NCBI RefSeq assembly: GCF_020905375.1
Contig: NZ_JAJJBU010000019.1
Coordinates: 110,897 to 174,896 of the forward strand
DNA: 64,000 nucleotides
Reading direction: 5' to 3'
DNA from: Arthrobacter cryoconiti
GTDB lineage: Bacteria > Actinomycetota > Actinomycetes > Actinomycetales > Micrococcaceae
In this document: one piece after another, positions 52,411 through 60,899 of the stretch
Numbering within the stretch: the stretch's first letter is position 1
How the letters are laid out: each line of letters starts with the position of its first letter
Notes under the pieces: generated by a model
The model's database searches: none
What the model was told of the DNA's origin: nothing
What the model saw: only the letters and a program-made list of their open reading frames with translations
Position numbers and translations under genes: made by a program

Positions 52411-52545
52411 TTAGTCTGCGCAGCGGCAGTTGTCGCCGTATTGCAGTGGATGGTTGCAGGCCGGGCAGCTGATTACATTCACCCGGCGTGGCGGTATCGT
52501 CAGGCGCGGCTTCGGCGGGATCAAGGCGAGTGTTGGGATGGTCAC
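52411..52545 (-). CDS. Tiny zinc-ribbon protein, 44 residues
   Basis: GTG at 52545 overlaps the preceding stop (GTGA). CPACNHPLQYGDNCRC carries four cysteines of a short zinc ribbon. It fills the gap before the sliding clamp gene. Confidence 0.72.
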   Translation of the reverse strand: MTIPTLALIPPKPRLTIPPRRVNVISCPACNHPLQYGDNCRCAD

Positions 52546-53285
52546 TTAGCGGCCTCAACTCGGTCGATGATGCCCTGGACGAGTCGCTGACCTTCTTCGT
52601 CCACCAGTGCTGTTGCCAGGAATGCTGCCTTCTTGACGGCGTTGTAGGTGCGGATTCCGGCGACAATGGAGGCCATGCAGTATTCGAGGTGCCACGGGTA
52701 CTTTGTCCAGTCGTTGTCCCAGAGATCTTGGTAGTGGCGTTTTGGTGCGACACCTTCGTGAATGATGTCGTCTACGGCGTCGTTGCAGCCTTCGCGGTGG
52801 TCGGTGTTGTGGAAGCTATGCCGGTCGAAGACGTTCTCCCGAATCGTTGCCCACCAACGCTTTGTCAGGTCGGCGTCCATGTCGCGGCTCGTATCCCAGA
52901 AGTCCTGGACAATCCACGTCTTGAATTCGTCGCCGTCGTGTTCTTTCAGTTCGGATCGGCCACGGCCCTTTTCTTTCTCGGACCAGTAGTGGGTGTTGAT
53001 ATAGCCGGTGAAGAACGTGAACATGTCCTCGACTCGGGCGAATGTGTAGGTGCCCATGTCGCCGTTGATGGTGAGGTGTCCGGGCCATGTGATGAGGTCG
53101 AACCATCCCCAGCCGATTTCAGGTGAGCGGAACCGCAGATGACGGTACAGGCCATCTTCGTGCAGAGTCGTCATTACGTGACCCTCGGTGTCCTTGTTGA
53201 AACGCCGGATGAGGCTGGCCTTGTTGTCGCAGTACTCGAAATCGTGGGGGGTGAGTCGCTGCAGGGTTGCTGGGTTGATAGTCAT
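52542..53285 (-). CDS. Hypothetical phage protein, 247 residues
   Basis: ATG at 53285 overlaps the Arr-like stop (ATGA). A soluble protein with many aromatic residues and a helical end (ATALVDEEGQRLVQGIIDRV); similar proteins occur in other actinophages. Not assigned. Confidence 0.75.
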   Translation of the reverse strand: MTINPATLQRLTPHDFEYCDNKASLIRRFNKDTEGHVMTTLHEDGLYRHLRFRSPEIGWGWFDLITWPGHLTINGDMGTYTFARVEDMFTFFTGYINTHYWSEKEKGRGRSELKEHDGDEFKTWIVQDFWDTSRDMDADLTKRWWATIRENVFDRHSFHNTDHREGCNDAVDDIIHEGVAPKRHYQDLWDNDWTKYPWHLEYCMASIVAGIRTYNAVKKAAFLATALVDEEGQRLVQGIIDRVEAAK

Positions 53286-53707
53286 GTCGTTCTCGTTTTC
53301 AGCTGGTTTAGTCGATGTGTTTTGTCTGCGTCGGCCCAGTGCCGGTTGAGGCGCCTGCGTTCTGGCCATGTGAGTTCTACTGCGCGTTCAAGAACTGATG
53401 TGACGCGTGCCGTCGGTGCCGTGTACGACTCCATGGTGTCCTCCGTGGACCGGGTCACTGTGCCGACTGGTTCAACCCGGTAAAGGTCGCCGTAGCCGTA
53501 GAGGCTTGCATGAAATTTGGCGTAGAGACGATTCGGGGTGAAATACACTTCGGAGCGCTCGGATGGTCCGTCAATGCCAAGGTGAGTTTCACCGATCGCC
53601 CTCGCAGCACACCACTCGCAGCCGTCATGCTGTTTACGTGAATGACCGGGTTCCAACAAGTCCCCGGGGCGTAACCCGTCAACGCCTCCATGAAAATAGG
53701 TGTTCAT
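53282..53707 (-). CDS. Arr-like ADP-ribosyltransferase fold protein
   Basis: 141 residues. YFHGG at the start (His6), GLRPGDLLEPG, EVYFTPNRLYAKFHA (Tyr55) and GDLYRVEPVG match the order of rifampin ADP-ribosyltransferases (Arr): histidine, loop, tyrosine, VEP-G. The third conserved position of Arr is not clear. A CEWC cysteine pair is an addition. Phages use such enzymes to modify host RNA polymerase or defence proteins; that role is inferred. Starts at ATG 53707, coupled to both neighbours. Confidence 0.6.
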   Translation of the reverse strand: MNTYFHGGVDGLRPGDLLEPGHSRKQHDGCEWCAARAIGETHLGIDGPSERSEVYFTPNRLYAKFHASLYGYGDLYRVEPVGTVTRSTEDTMESYTAPTARVTSVLERAVELTWPERRRLNRHWADADKTHRLNQLKTRTT

Positions 53708-54021
53708 GCTGCGTCCGCGATTTCTGTAATGAATTTCTTGATGTTGTCAGGTCGGAAGCCGTGCCAGTCAATGTCGCCGTCGATGGTGGAGACGTACACA
53801 ACCGGCGCGGACCTATACCCGAGGCCACCATCTACCTTGTCGCCAGTCACGTATGCCAGGGCGGCATCGTCCTTGGTAACATCGACCTTGGTGTACACAA
53901 TCCCGGCCTTGTCGAGCATGTTGGATGTCAGCTTGCACTGGGAACAATTCGGTTTTGAATAGAGGACGACTGCGACGCCGTCACGGGCTTGGATGCGGGT
54001 AGAAATGTTGGTGATAGTCAA
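53704..54021 (-). CDS. Glutaredoxin/NrdH-like protein
   Basis: 105 residues with the redox motif CSQC (Cys26, Cys29) and the thioredoxin-like pattern SAPVVYVS. NrdH-type proteins feed electrons to ribonucleotide reductase for DNA synthesis. ATG 54021; the stop overlaps the Arr-like start. No phage reductase gene is seen, so it would work with the host enzyme. Confidence 0.88.
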   Translation of the reverse strand: MTITNISTRIQARDGVAVVLYSKPNCSQCKLTSNMLDKAGIVYTKVDVTKDDAALAYVTGDKVDGGLGYRSAPVVYVSTIDGDIDWHGFRPDNIKKFITEIADAA

Positions 54022-54045
54022 AACAAAAACTCCTGTCGTGAGTGG

Positions 54046-54082
54046 TTACGCCGCCCAACACTAGATACGTTGGGCAGCGTAA
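54046..54082. repeat. Inverted repeat between ssb and glutaredoxin genes
   Basis: TTACGC plus GCCCAAC pair with GTTGGGC plus GCGTAA, one mismatch (C/A), loop of nine. In the 92-base gap after ssb. No T-run. Possible attenuator or operator. Confidence 0.6.
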
Positions 54083-54113
54083 ACCATTGGTTTTATTGCC
54101 GGGTGGGTGGTGT

Positions 54114-54566
54114 CTATCCCCAGCCGTTACCGGACTGTTCAGGTGAAGCAGTTGGCGACCATGCCCCACCGGTACGGTTAGCTGTTCCCTCCCCGCTCCC
54201 ACGTGCTGACCGGTTGACCTTCGTTGTGGCCGTCTTCAAGCTCGGCCCGATCTCGTCGACCTCCAACTCCATGACAGTTCGCTTCTCGCCATCCTTGGTG
54301 TCATAAGTGCGTGACTTGAGCCTTCCCGAGACGATTACACGGCAACCCTTCGTCAGGGACTCGGCCACGTTCTCCGCAGCCTCACGCCAAATACTGGCCC
54401 GGAGAAAAAGGGTTTCGCCGTCCTTCCACTCGTTGGACTGGCGATCTAAGGTCCGCGGGGTCGAAGCGATGGTGAAGTTCGCAACCGCACTACCTGATGG
54501 GGTGAAGCGAAGTTCCGGGTCACTCGTGAGGTTGCCAATTACTGTGATCGTTGTTTCGCCAGCCAT
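54114..54566 (-). CDS. ssb: Single-strand DNA-binding protein
   Basis: 150 residues with the OB-fold pattern [19 protein letters not shown] and [18 protein letters not shown]. The C-terminus lacks the usual acidic tip (it ends GNGWG), so binding to host partners may differ. ATG at 54566 overlaps the recT stop (TAATG). Coats single strands in replication and RecT-mediated annealing. Confidence 0.93.
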   Translation of the reverse strand: MAGETTITVIGNLTSDPELRFTPSGSAVANFTIASTPRTLDRQSNEWKDGETLFLRASIWREAAENVAESLTKGCRVIVSGRLKSRTYDTKDGEKRTVMELEVDEIGPSLKTATTKVNRSARGSGEGTANRTGGAWSPTASPEQSGNGWG

Positions 54567-55576
54567 TATTTGCCACCTGCCAACCATGCGGCATCAGCAT
54601 CAGCATCTGGATCAATCGGCGCGACCGGTTGCGGACCCGCGCCATTGAAGAACTCGATCAAGTCCGCTGCCTCGGCCTCAGTGAGGTCTTGGAACCCCCC
54701 GAGCTGGCGCCCAACCTGCTCCTGCACAGCCTCGGCCTTCGCGTCATTCGTGGAATGCCCGGCAGCTTTCAACGCCACCACCAAGTGTGTGATCTGCTCC
54801 GGGGTGGCCATCGCTGGTAGGTCATCCTCCGGTTCTGGCTCCACCGCCACTGCAGGCGCATCGTGCACGACGTCGGGCAGGACTGGGACTGGCTGCTGGC
54901 GGCGCTGCACCCTCGCCTTCGCCGGGGCGGCAGCAGCGGCCACGGGTGCTGCCGTCTGTAACTCGCCCATATCCTCCAGCTCGGATTCCTCCACGCTGTA
55001 AGCCGAGATACCGGCGAGTACTTCCGGGAACATGCGGCGGCAAGCCTCCGTGGCAGCCTTCGCATACAGCATTTCCTGCGGGTTGGACGCGTACTTCGGG
55101 TTGGAGGTGTATCCCGCCTTCTTGGCACGGGCCATGTCCCACGTGAACTCGTGCCACTCTGTCTCGTTCTTGTGCCGTGCCCGAACGGTCACCGACTCGG
55201 CGTTAGCTACGGTCTGGTCGAGCTTATGGCCATGGGATTTGACCAGGGCGACCATGGACCGGGCATACATGGCAGGGGAGCCGTGCACGATGAACATTTG
55301 CTGTACCGCCTGGAACGGGTCGTACCCGATCGAGGCGCCCGCCAGTATGATCGCCGTGACGTCAAGGGCCAGCTCCTCGGTGGTCTTGTAGTTGTTCTTG
55401 GACTTCAACCGCAGCGGGGCGGGGACGAAGTTGGAACGTGCCATGAAGTTGGCGATCTTATTCGCGTGGCCAAGGGCGGTGACCCAGCTTTCAAGGCTGG
55501 CTACGCCTGTCACAGACGGCAGCTCTGGCATGGCAACCGCGGCTGGCGCGGCCTGGGGAATTGAGACTTCGGTCAT
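54566..55576 (-). CDS. recT: RecT-family recombinase
   Basis: 336 residues. RecT signature around [21 protein letters not shown] and [21 protein letters not shown], with a proline/alanine-rich linker (about 210-250) and a helical end. It anneals complementary single strands, working with the exonuclease encoded downstream of its start region (55845-56804) and SSB. Start ATG 55576. Confidence 0.9.
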   Translation of the reverse strand: MTEVSIPQAAPAAVAMPELPSVTGVASLESWVTALGHANKIANFMARSNFVPAPLRLKSKNNYKTTEELALDVTAIILAGASIGYDPFQAVQQMFIVHGSPAMYARSMVALVKSHGHKLDQTVANAESVTVRARHKNETEWHEFTWDMARAKKAGYTSNPKYASNPQEMLYAKAATEACRRMFPEVLAGISAYSVEESELEDMGELQTAAPVAAAAAPAKARVQRRQQPVPVLPDVVHDAPAVAVEPEPEDDLPAMATPEQITHLVVALKAAGHSTNDAKAEAVQEQVGRQLGGFQDLTEAEAADLIEFFNGAGPQPVAPIDPDADADAAWLAGGK

Positions 55577-55593
55577 GATGTTGGTTCCTTTTC

Positions 55594-55848
55594 TTAGTCG
55601 GTGTAGACGGCAACAGTGTTGCCGTCTACATGGCCGCCGAATGGGGAAGGGCCGCCGTCGGCGAGGACTAGCTTCTGCAGGTCGGTCAGGCCTTTGGTCT
55701 TTTCCGGGTCCATGCGCTTGGTACGGCGCGCATACGTGCTCACATCTGAGAGGACGGCGCCCTGGATGTGCTTGACTTGCTCGAATGCGGCCTTGTGCTC
55801 GTCCAGAATTTCTGGGCCGGCGAATGCGTAACCGTTGACGCTGCTCAT
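55594..55848 (-). CDS. Hypothetical phage protein, 84 residues
   Basis: Between the exonuclease and recT genes. Charged and helical with SPFGGHVDGNTVAVYTD at the end. ATG 55848 overlaps the exonuclease stop (ATGA). May modulate recombination; not recognised. Confidence 0.72.
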   Translation of the reverse strand: MSSVNGYAFAGPEILDEHKAAFEQVKHIQGAVLSDVSTYARRTKRMDPEKTKGLTDLQKLVLADGGPSPFGGHVDGNTVAVYTD

Positions 55849-56804
55849 GATGCGATGCTCATTTCTGGGGCGGGGATGGTGAGTGGTTCGCGGGCAAGGA
55901 GCTCGCGGGCCTTCTTGGCTTTAGCGGTGTAGGCCGCGGCTAGGAACCATCCGAAGTGTTCCTTGATCTGTTCCGGGGAGTCAGCCATCAGGTAGAGGCT
56001 GGTGCCAAGCGGGCGGTCTCCGTAGCGTTCGTGCTTGCCCTCCCGGTCCATGGGGGTGACGTGGGCGACGAATGTCTTGATTACCTCGGGCATGGGCTGC
56101 TCGTTGCCGTCCTCGTCGATGTAGAACTCTGCCTCCGAGTAGGCGGCCAGCTGGAGCGCAGTCTCCCCATACACGCCCTTGGACGTCTTCAGATCGATCT
56201 GAATGAGCTTCCCCACGGCGATCTCCTCCAAGGTCATTAGCAGCGGGCTGGTGGCGTACATGTCAAACGTCCCCGCATAGTGGTGGGTGCGGTTGCCACA
56301 CGGCCGCTCAAGTAAGACTGGCGTGACCTGCCAATCATCTAGGAACTGGGCGAACCCTTCCACATACCCGATCAGGTCTGCGTCGGCATCGACTTCACCG
56401 GTGCGGGAGAGCTGCTCTGCCATCTTGTGCACGGCCGTCCCGGTGGCGCCGGCGTCGTCGCGGTGTTTCCGCCACGCCCACTTCATTTCCCGGAGCGCTT
56501 CATCGGCTGGCATGACCGGCAGTTGGGCGAGGTGCTCCAGCGCCCACTGCCCGGCCATCTCCGCCGCCCAGGGGATCAGTGCGCCCTTCGGCACGCCTTC
56601 CCCTATGAGGGTGGTGACACCGGTGACAGGCATGCCGTCGAGCTTGTACCTGTGCCCGGCCGGGCTGAACGACAGGCCCTTCGATGTTGGCTTGCTGCGC
56701 GGCTTGGCCACCGCGCCAGTGGTGACGGTTGTCTTGGCTGGGGCCATGGGTTTCGGCGACGCGGACCGGGCCCCAGTCCTTATTTTTGGCTTGGTGATGG
56801 TCAT
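55845..56804 (-). CDS. PD-(D/E)XK exonuclease (Cas4/RecB-like)
   Basis: 319 residues. The N-terminal 60 residues are basic and disordered. The nuclease core shows HYAGTFDMYA, QIDLKTSKGVYGETALQLAAY, which contain the GxxD, DxK and QxxxY motifs of the Cas4/RecB exonuclease fold. It resects DNA for RecT. ATG at 56804 follows GGAAGG at 7 bases; the longer frame is rejected. Confidence 0.88.
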   Translation of the reverse strand: MTITKPKIRTGARSASPKPMAPAKTTVTTGAVAKPRSKPTSKGLSFSPAGHRYKLDGMPVTGVTTLIGEGVPKGALIPWAAEMAGQWALEHLAQLPVMPADEALREMKWAWRKHRDDAGATGTAVHKMAEQLSRTGEVDADADLIGYVEGFAQFLDDWQVTPVLLERPCGNRTHHYAGTFDMYATSPLLMTLEEIAVGKLIQIDLKTSKGVYGETALQLAAYSEAEFYIDEDGNEQPMPEVIKTFVAHVTPMDREGKHERYGDRPLGTSLYLMADSPEQIKEHFGWFLAAAYTAKAKKARELLAREPLTIPAPEMSIAS

Positions 56805-56893
56805 CTCGTTTCCTTCCTGTGTTTTCCGTGCGGTTTGGTGCTGGATGTTTTGTCGTAGGCTTTGCGGAACTTCGTCCACGGTTTCGCTCTCAT
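56801..56893 (-). CDS. Tiny basic protein, 30 residues
   Basis: AAGGAG lies 9 bases before the ATG, and both ends overlap neighbours by ATGA. Reads MRAKPWTKFRKAYDKTSSTK, strongly basic. Possibly DNA binding. Confidence 0.7.
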   Translation of the reverse strand: MRAKPWTKFRKAYDKTSSTKPHGKHRKETR

Positions 56894-57156
56894 CGGGTAG
56901 CTCCTTCGTTGACGCCTAGGCGGTTTTTTATTTCGGTCACGACTGGTATTGCTGCTGATGTGTCGTCAATTTTGTCCACGTAGTCGATTAGGTTCGCCGT
57001 CCGCTGTTCGTAGGCGAGTGCGAGGGTTGCCTCAAGCTGGGCAAGGGCGAGAGTATTGGGGACATTGTTGACGCCGCCTTGCATAAAAGCGTCGATTATT
57101 AGCTCTCGCCGATTCACTGCCGTCTCGTAGCACTGGCTGTCCTTCATGCCGTTCAT
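56890..57156 (-). CDS. Hypothetical phage protein, 88 residues
   Basis: Helical, acidic; ATG 57156 overlaps the ATPase stop (ATGA). An alternative ATG at 57147 exists. Not recognised. Confidence 0.72.
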   Translation of the reverse strand: MNGMKDSQCYETAVNRRELIIDAFMQGGVNNVPNTLALAQLEATLALAYEQRTANLIDYVDKIDDTSAAIPVVTEIKNRLGVNEGATR

Positions 57157-58367
57157 GCCGCAAGCTCCCCATTAACCAAGCGGAATTCGTGGTCTTCGCC
57201 GTCGCTGACGTATTCGATGAAGGCGAGGAAGTTGTTATCTTCCAGCATTTCTTCGAGCTGTCGCAGGCTTCCCTTATCCAGCACGTTGCCGTTGCGGATT
57301 ACCATCGTGCGAAGTTCCGGATCCGTGGCGATGATCATGGCCGCGGAGACAATTATCTGTTCAGCACCCGACGCCCGGGAGAATGGGATGCCCTGGTACA
57401 ACACGCCCTCTTCATCAAATCCGAGCCCTTCGATGGGCATCTCCACTGCGGCGAGTCCGTCCTTCTTCGTCTGATCAATGGCCTTTATCTGGTCAGTGAG
57501 TTCATCCCACTTGGCGCGGAGCTGCTTCCTATTCTCGGTCTGCGCACGTGCAGTGTTGTTGGTGCGTATAGCCGCGTTGGCGTCGTCAGCCTCGGCAAGC
57601 TGCGCTTCAAGTGCCGTGGTGTCGGCAGGCTTCGGGAGTGCATCGAACGCTGCGGCGCGTGACTCTAGGGTGCGCTGCCAGTTGGTGAGTTTGTCCTGAG
57701 CCAATTCCAGTTCCTGCCGCGACTGGGCAACCATTGCTTTGGCGTTGGCAATCTCTTGCTCTGCGGTCGCTACTTCCCGGTTCGCCGTCTCAGCTTCCCG
57801 GATTTGGGCAATGATTTCACTCGCACTGGTTTCTTCGGTTGGCAGGTTCTCGTTTACCTCGACATCACCAATGGTTTTTCCCTGCTGGCCAACAAACAGC
57901 CGGTCAGCTTCTAGCGCCTTCTTCTGCGCGTCCAACTCGGCTGGCACGAATGGGAGCTCAACGACGGACAGGAGCGTCTTGAGCTGTTCCTTCTCGCCGG
58001 ACGTGGCGAACGTGGAAGCGTCAACACCGAGCTGGGAGATGATCGCGTTCAGGTCAGCCTGCTTCAACTTGGCGCCGTCCGGGCGGGTACCGGACAAGGT
58101 CGAGCCGGACGGGGTGAACGTACGCCTCACCACGGTCCCATCCGTGAGAACAATGTCGATGGACGCCTTGCCGTGGCCATCCTTGATGGGCCGCTTCGTG
58201 TTCCTAGCATTGAACCCACACAATGTGGTCTCAATGGCGTCTAACACCGAGGTCTTTCCGTTCGCGTTCTGGCCGGCCAAAACAATCAGGCTGCCAGTCG
58301 GTTCGATCTTCGCCGCGGACAATCGCTGGAAGTTACTGATGTCGAGGGAAGAAATCTGGATACTCAT
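57153..58367 (-). CDS. SMC/RecF-like ATPase
   Basis: 404 residues. Walker A GQNANGKTS (residues 32-40), a long coiled coil (about 165-295), and the ABC signature-like ASGAEQIIVSAAM. This is a small ABC ATPase of the RecN/SMC class, often beside the phage exonuclease. It may organise DNA ends for repair or exonuclease loading. ATGA coupling on both sides. Confidence 0.85.
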   Translation of the reverse strand: MSIQISSLDISNFQRLSAAKIEPTGSLIVLAGQNANGKTSVLDAIETTLCGFNARNTKRPIKDGHGKASIDIVLTDGTVVRRTFTPSGSTLSGTRPDGAKLKQADLNAIISQLGVDASTFATSGEKEQLKTLLSVVELPFVPAELDAQKKALEADRLFVGQQGKTIGDVEVNENLPTEETSASEIIAQIREAETANREVATAEQEIANAKAMVAQSRQELELAQDKLTNWQRTLESRAAAFDALPKPADTTALEAQLAEADDANAAIRTNNTARAQTENRKQLRAKWDELTDQIKAIDQTKKDGLAAVEMPIEGLGFDEEGVLYQGIPFSRASGAEQIIVSAAMIIATDPELRTMVIRNGNVLDKGSLRQLEEMLEDNNFLAFIEYVSDGEDHEFRLVNGELAA

Positions 58368-58516
58368 TTGGTGGGGCCTTTCAGGTTGAAGTATGAGGGT
58401 GAGTCGTAGGGGTCGGTTGGTGGGTTTGGGTCAAGCTCCAGATCGGTTGGCTCATAGTCGTCCGGGGTTGGCTCCCCAACCATGAACGGCCAAACAATGC
58501 CCTTGTAGCGGCTCAT
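58364..58516 (-). CDS. Hypothetical phage protein, 50 residues
   Basis: ATG at 58516 overlaps the preceding stop (ATGA), and its stop overlaps the ATPase start. Acidic, proline-rich (EPTDLELDPNPPTDPYD). The longer frame to 58588 is rejected. Confidence 0.7.
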   Translation of the reverse strand: MSRYKGIVWPFMVGEPTPDDYEPTDLELDPNPPTDPYDSPSYFNLKGPTK

Positions 58517-58617
58517 GCCGCGCACCCCGGGGCAAGAATGAATATGATCGCTAACGTCCCGGCGACCATGGCCAACGCGGTGAACCATTCGGCAACGAGT
58601 TCGCCCCGGCGGGTCAT
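58513..58617 (-). CDS. Tiny membrane protein, 34 residues
   Basis: One transmembrane segment (about 12-32) after a short basic start (MTRRGELVAEW). GAAGG lies 9 bases before the ATG; a GTG at 58632 overlapping the upstream stop (GTGA) is an alternative. Stop overlaps the next ATG. Confidence 0.65.
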   Translation of the reverse strand: MTRRGELVAEWFTALAMVAGTLAIIFILAPGCAA

Positions 58618-58628
58618 CTTTATGCCCT

Positions 58629-58994
58629 TCACCGGTTCACGCCGTCAACGAGACGGTCGATGACGAACGAGAAACCATCGGCAAGGCTCATGTCCGTTGT
58701 GTCTTTGTATTTGTCGTCACTCGCCCACCCGGTGGCCCGGTTGGTGATTTCTTGGCCAAGGTCAGCGGCTTCAACAAAAAAGTATTCGACCAAGTCATGA
58801 TGCAAAGCTGCGGATAGTTCGCGCCTGGCCTGCCCATAATCGGTGTCCTCAATAGCTGGGGACGCGCCCGCAATGTGTGGCATGAAATATGCGAGGATCT
58901 GGGCGCATTCCTGCCTCGTGGGTGGAACATCAACGAGACGCTCCAACAGGCCACTGCCAGATGTGGCCGGTTTGGTAGCATGTGGGTAAGACAT
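58629..58994 (-). CDS. Hypothetical phage protein, 121 residues
   Basis: Helical, acidic; first gene after a short gap. Ends LADGFSFVIDRLVDGVNR. ATG at 58994 has GGAG upstream (CTAGGAGAGCCA). Function unknown. Confidence 0.75.
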   Translation of the reverse strand: MSYPHATKPATSGSGLLERLVDVPPTRQECAQILAYFMPHIAGASPAIEDTDYGQARRELSAALHHDLVEYFFVEAADLGQEITNRATGWASDDKYKDTTDMSLADGFSFVIDRLVDGVNR

Positions 58995-59011
58995 TGGCTC
59001 TCCTAGGGTTC

Positions 59012-59197
59012 TTATGTCAGGGTCGGGACGGTGGCAGCCGTTCCGACCTTCTTTGCGTGATGTGCGGCGAGTGCCGACAACTCTCGTACGGCGATCTCAG
59101 CAATCCGTGTGCGGTTAGCTTGGATGGTTGCGGCTGCACGGCGCTTTACTTCTCGTTCCGCGAAGCCTGGTACGTCGAAGCGTTCAATGATTCGCAT
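59012..59197 (-). CDS. Small helical protein, 61 residues
   Basis: GGAGGAAAC lies before the ATG. Basic and helical (EREVKRRAAATIQANRTR). Early gene; not recognised. Confidence 0.75.
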   Translation of the reverse strand: MRIIERFDVPGFAEREVKRRAAATIQANRTRIAEIAVRELSALAAHHAKKVGTAATVPTLT

Positions 59198-59209
59198 TCC
59201 TGTTTCCTC

Positions 59210-59410
59210 CTATTCGCGTCGCCGGGTGCGTTGGTAGTGGTCGATGGCTCCTGGCGGGATACGCCACGGCGATGTTTTCCCACCCGTCTTGTACGCGCCC
59301 TTCAACGCCTGCGTGCGGCAATGAATTTTTATGGAACGGACAGGCTCCTGCAACATCTCAGCGACCTGGTCCGGGGTGAATGCTTTCCGGACCATGACTG
59401 GGGCGCTCAC
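59210..59410 (-). CDS. Excisionase-like MerR-type HTH protein
   Basis: 66 residues with AFTPDQVAEMLQEPVRSIKI, the winged helix of excisionase-like proteins, ending basic. Such proteins bend attachment-site DNA or act as regulators. It overlaps the antirepressor stop. Its distance from the integrase gene leaves a regulatory role open. Confidence 0.75.
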   Translation of the reverse strand: MSAPVMVRKAFTPDQVAEMLQEPVRSIKIHCRTQALKGAYKTGGKTSPWRIPPGAIDHYQRTRRRE

Positions 59411-60159
59411 GCCTTCACCAGTTCCCTGGTGCCAGCGAGTTCCTTGTGGAGCCGTTGAAGCCCTTTAGCACTGATACGGACCTGTGGTGCGGCAAGTTGT
59501 TCTTCACCGTTGGTGCGGGCGAATTTGAAGCTGCTGATCTTCTCCGCAACCAAGCCTTGGTCTACTGCCCACTGGTATGGGCGGCTTGACTTGTCCAACC
59601 ATGGGCGCCCTGATTCGCGAAGGTGCTTGAATAGGCGGTTCTGGCCGACCTGGATTCCGCCGTCCCGGCAAAGCACCTGTGCGGCGTCCCGTACCGAGTA
59701 GTCCCCCGTGGCGGACGCTAGTTTCTCCCAAGCAGTTGCCATGGGTGTCAGCTCGTCCACACGGGCCCGGTAGCTGGCCATCGTGCTGTGAGCCTCAATG
59801 AGGGCTTGCGCCATCAGCTCGGCACCAGACAGCGTCGATGTAGCGTAAGTGCCAGTCCGACGAATCTGCGGGAGAACCTCATGGGTAACCCAACGCTTGA
59901 AAGCCTTAGCACCTGCTACCTGCGACCCCAGTGCCGCAGCATATAGTCCGGGTTCGGAAATTACCGTCATTTCTTGCCCGCCACCAAGGGTGTGCAGAAC
60001 TCGCACCCCCTTATCTTCGTCGTCTAGTCGGCGCGTCATGGCCGCTGTGGCACTGTAACCAAGGATCTTTGCAACGTCGGATGCCACGAACCACGACTCG
60101 CTGTCGACGGTCACGGTTCGCACTGGTTGGCCGCTGTAGTTGAAGTTGGTGAGTTCCAT
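59407..60159 (-). CDS. Phage antirepressor (BRO-N and KilAC)
   Basis: 250 residues. The N-terminal BRO domain (VDSESWFVASDVAKILGY, then EPGLYAAALGSQ and KRWVTHEVLPQIRRTG) is clear. The C-terminal half is KilAC-like. Antirepressors interfere with the lysogenic repressor. First large gene of the lytic operon after the Cro-like gene. Confidence 0.9.
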   Translation of the reverse strand: MELTNFNYSGQPVRTVTVDSESWFVASDVAKILGYSATAAMTRRLDDEDKGVRVLHTLGGGQEMTVISEPGLYAAALGSQVAGAKAFKRWVTHEVLPQIRRTGTYATSTLSGAELMAQALIEAHSTMASYRARVDELTPMATAWEKLASATGDYSVRDAAQVLCRDGGIQVGQNRLFKHLRESGRPWLDKSSRPYQWAVDQGLVAEKISSFKFARTNGEEQLAAPQVRISAKGLQRLHKELAGTRELVKA

Positions 60160-60161
60160 GT

Positions 60162-60401
60162 TCAGCGCACCTCGGTTTCGAATACTGCGACCTGCTCTGG
60201 GGTGGCTGTCCCATACTCTGCTGCGGTCGTTACCGGGTGGGCGAGGCTCATTTCGAGCAACGTCAGCACGTCATTGAAGTCTTGCTCGGTGTGCAGGAAC
60301 TGCTCGGAGAGCATGTTGCGCATGTGCTGGAGCAGGCCGGTGGTTTCTGAGACGTTGGACGGTTCGGGGTGCTGGGCAAATGTTGTCTGGGGCATGATCA
60401 T
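60162..60401 (-). CDS. Hypothetical early protein, 79 residues
   Basis: GAAAGGAAC lies directly before the first of two ATGs (60401 and 60395). Acidic, helical (EQFLHTEQDFNDVLTLLEMS). Between the Cro-like and antirepressor genes, so probably in early control. Confidence 0.75.
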   Translation of the reverse strand: MIMPQTTFAQHPEPSNVSETTGLLQHMRNMLSEQFLHTEQDFNDVLTLLEMSLAHPVTTAAEYGTATPEQVAVFETEVR

Positions 60402-60418
60402 GTTCCTTTCGGGTGGTA

Positions 60419-60649
60419 CTAAGCCGCGTCGTCGAGGACGTTGAAGAGGTCTCCGAAGAGTTCGACACCGAAGACGTCTACGAGTCCGGCTATGAAACGT
60501 GCGCCTGGTGCTGATGTGCCGCTGAGGACACGGCTAACGGTTGCGGCGTTGACTCCGATTGCTGTGGCGAATTGCTGGTCGGTGTCTAGTTTTGTGAGCT
60601 TCCTGTACTGGCGGAGCTTGTCTTTACGGAGTTCCAGTTGGGCCATCAT
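60419..60649 (-). CDS. Cro-like HTH regulator
   Basis: 76 residues with the helix-turn-helix DQQFATAIGVNAATVSRVL. AAGGAGG precedes two tandem ATGs (60649, 60646). It is first in the leftward operon and divergent from the plus-strand repressor, the position of Cro. Confidence 0.85.
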   Translation of the reverse strand: MMAQLELRKDKLRQYRKLTKLDTDQQFATAIGVNAATVSRVLSGTSAPGARFIAGLVDVFGVELFGDLFNVLDDAA

Positions 60650-60899
60650 GTCGCCTCCTTCCTTACATAATTCCCCGGAATCTCGGGGCTGCTTGCGCTG
60701 ATGTAATGACTTTATACATTTGTCTTACACTAACGCAAGTCAGCAATGTAACGATTTTATAACGTAGTCCTGTTGCGCTGCCGCAACCTCCCTGACCTGC
60801 GGAAACACAAGAATGTAATTCACTTCCGTAGCGTGTTGCATTGGCGCAATGTAATAAATAGGGGAAAATCAATGCGTGAGCGCATCTAGAGTTACCGGC
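60650..60899. promoter_or_regulatory. Divergent switch region with operator repeats
   Basis: AT-rich 250 bases between the Cro-like and repressor genes. It holds an inverted repeat TTGCG-n4-CGCAA (near 60770), related half sites (TTGCGC, ACGCAA, GCGCAA) and GCAATGTAA twice. On the minus strand TTGCGT and TATAAA are 16 bases apart, a good early promoter. The plus-strand promoter lies near TAATAA at about 60853. Confidence 0.6.
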
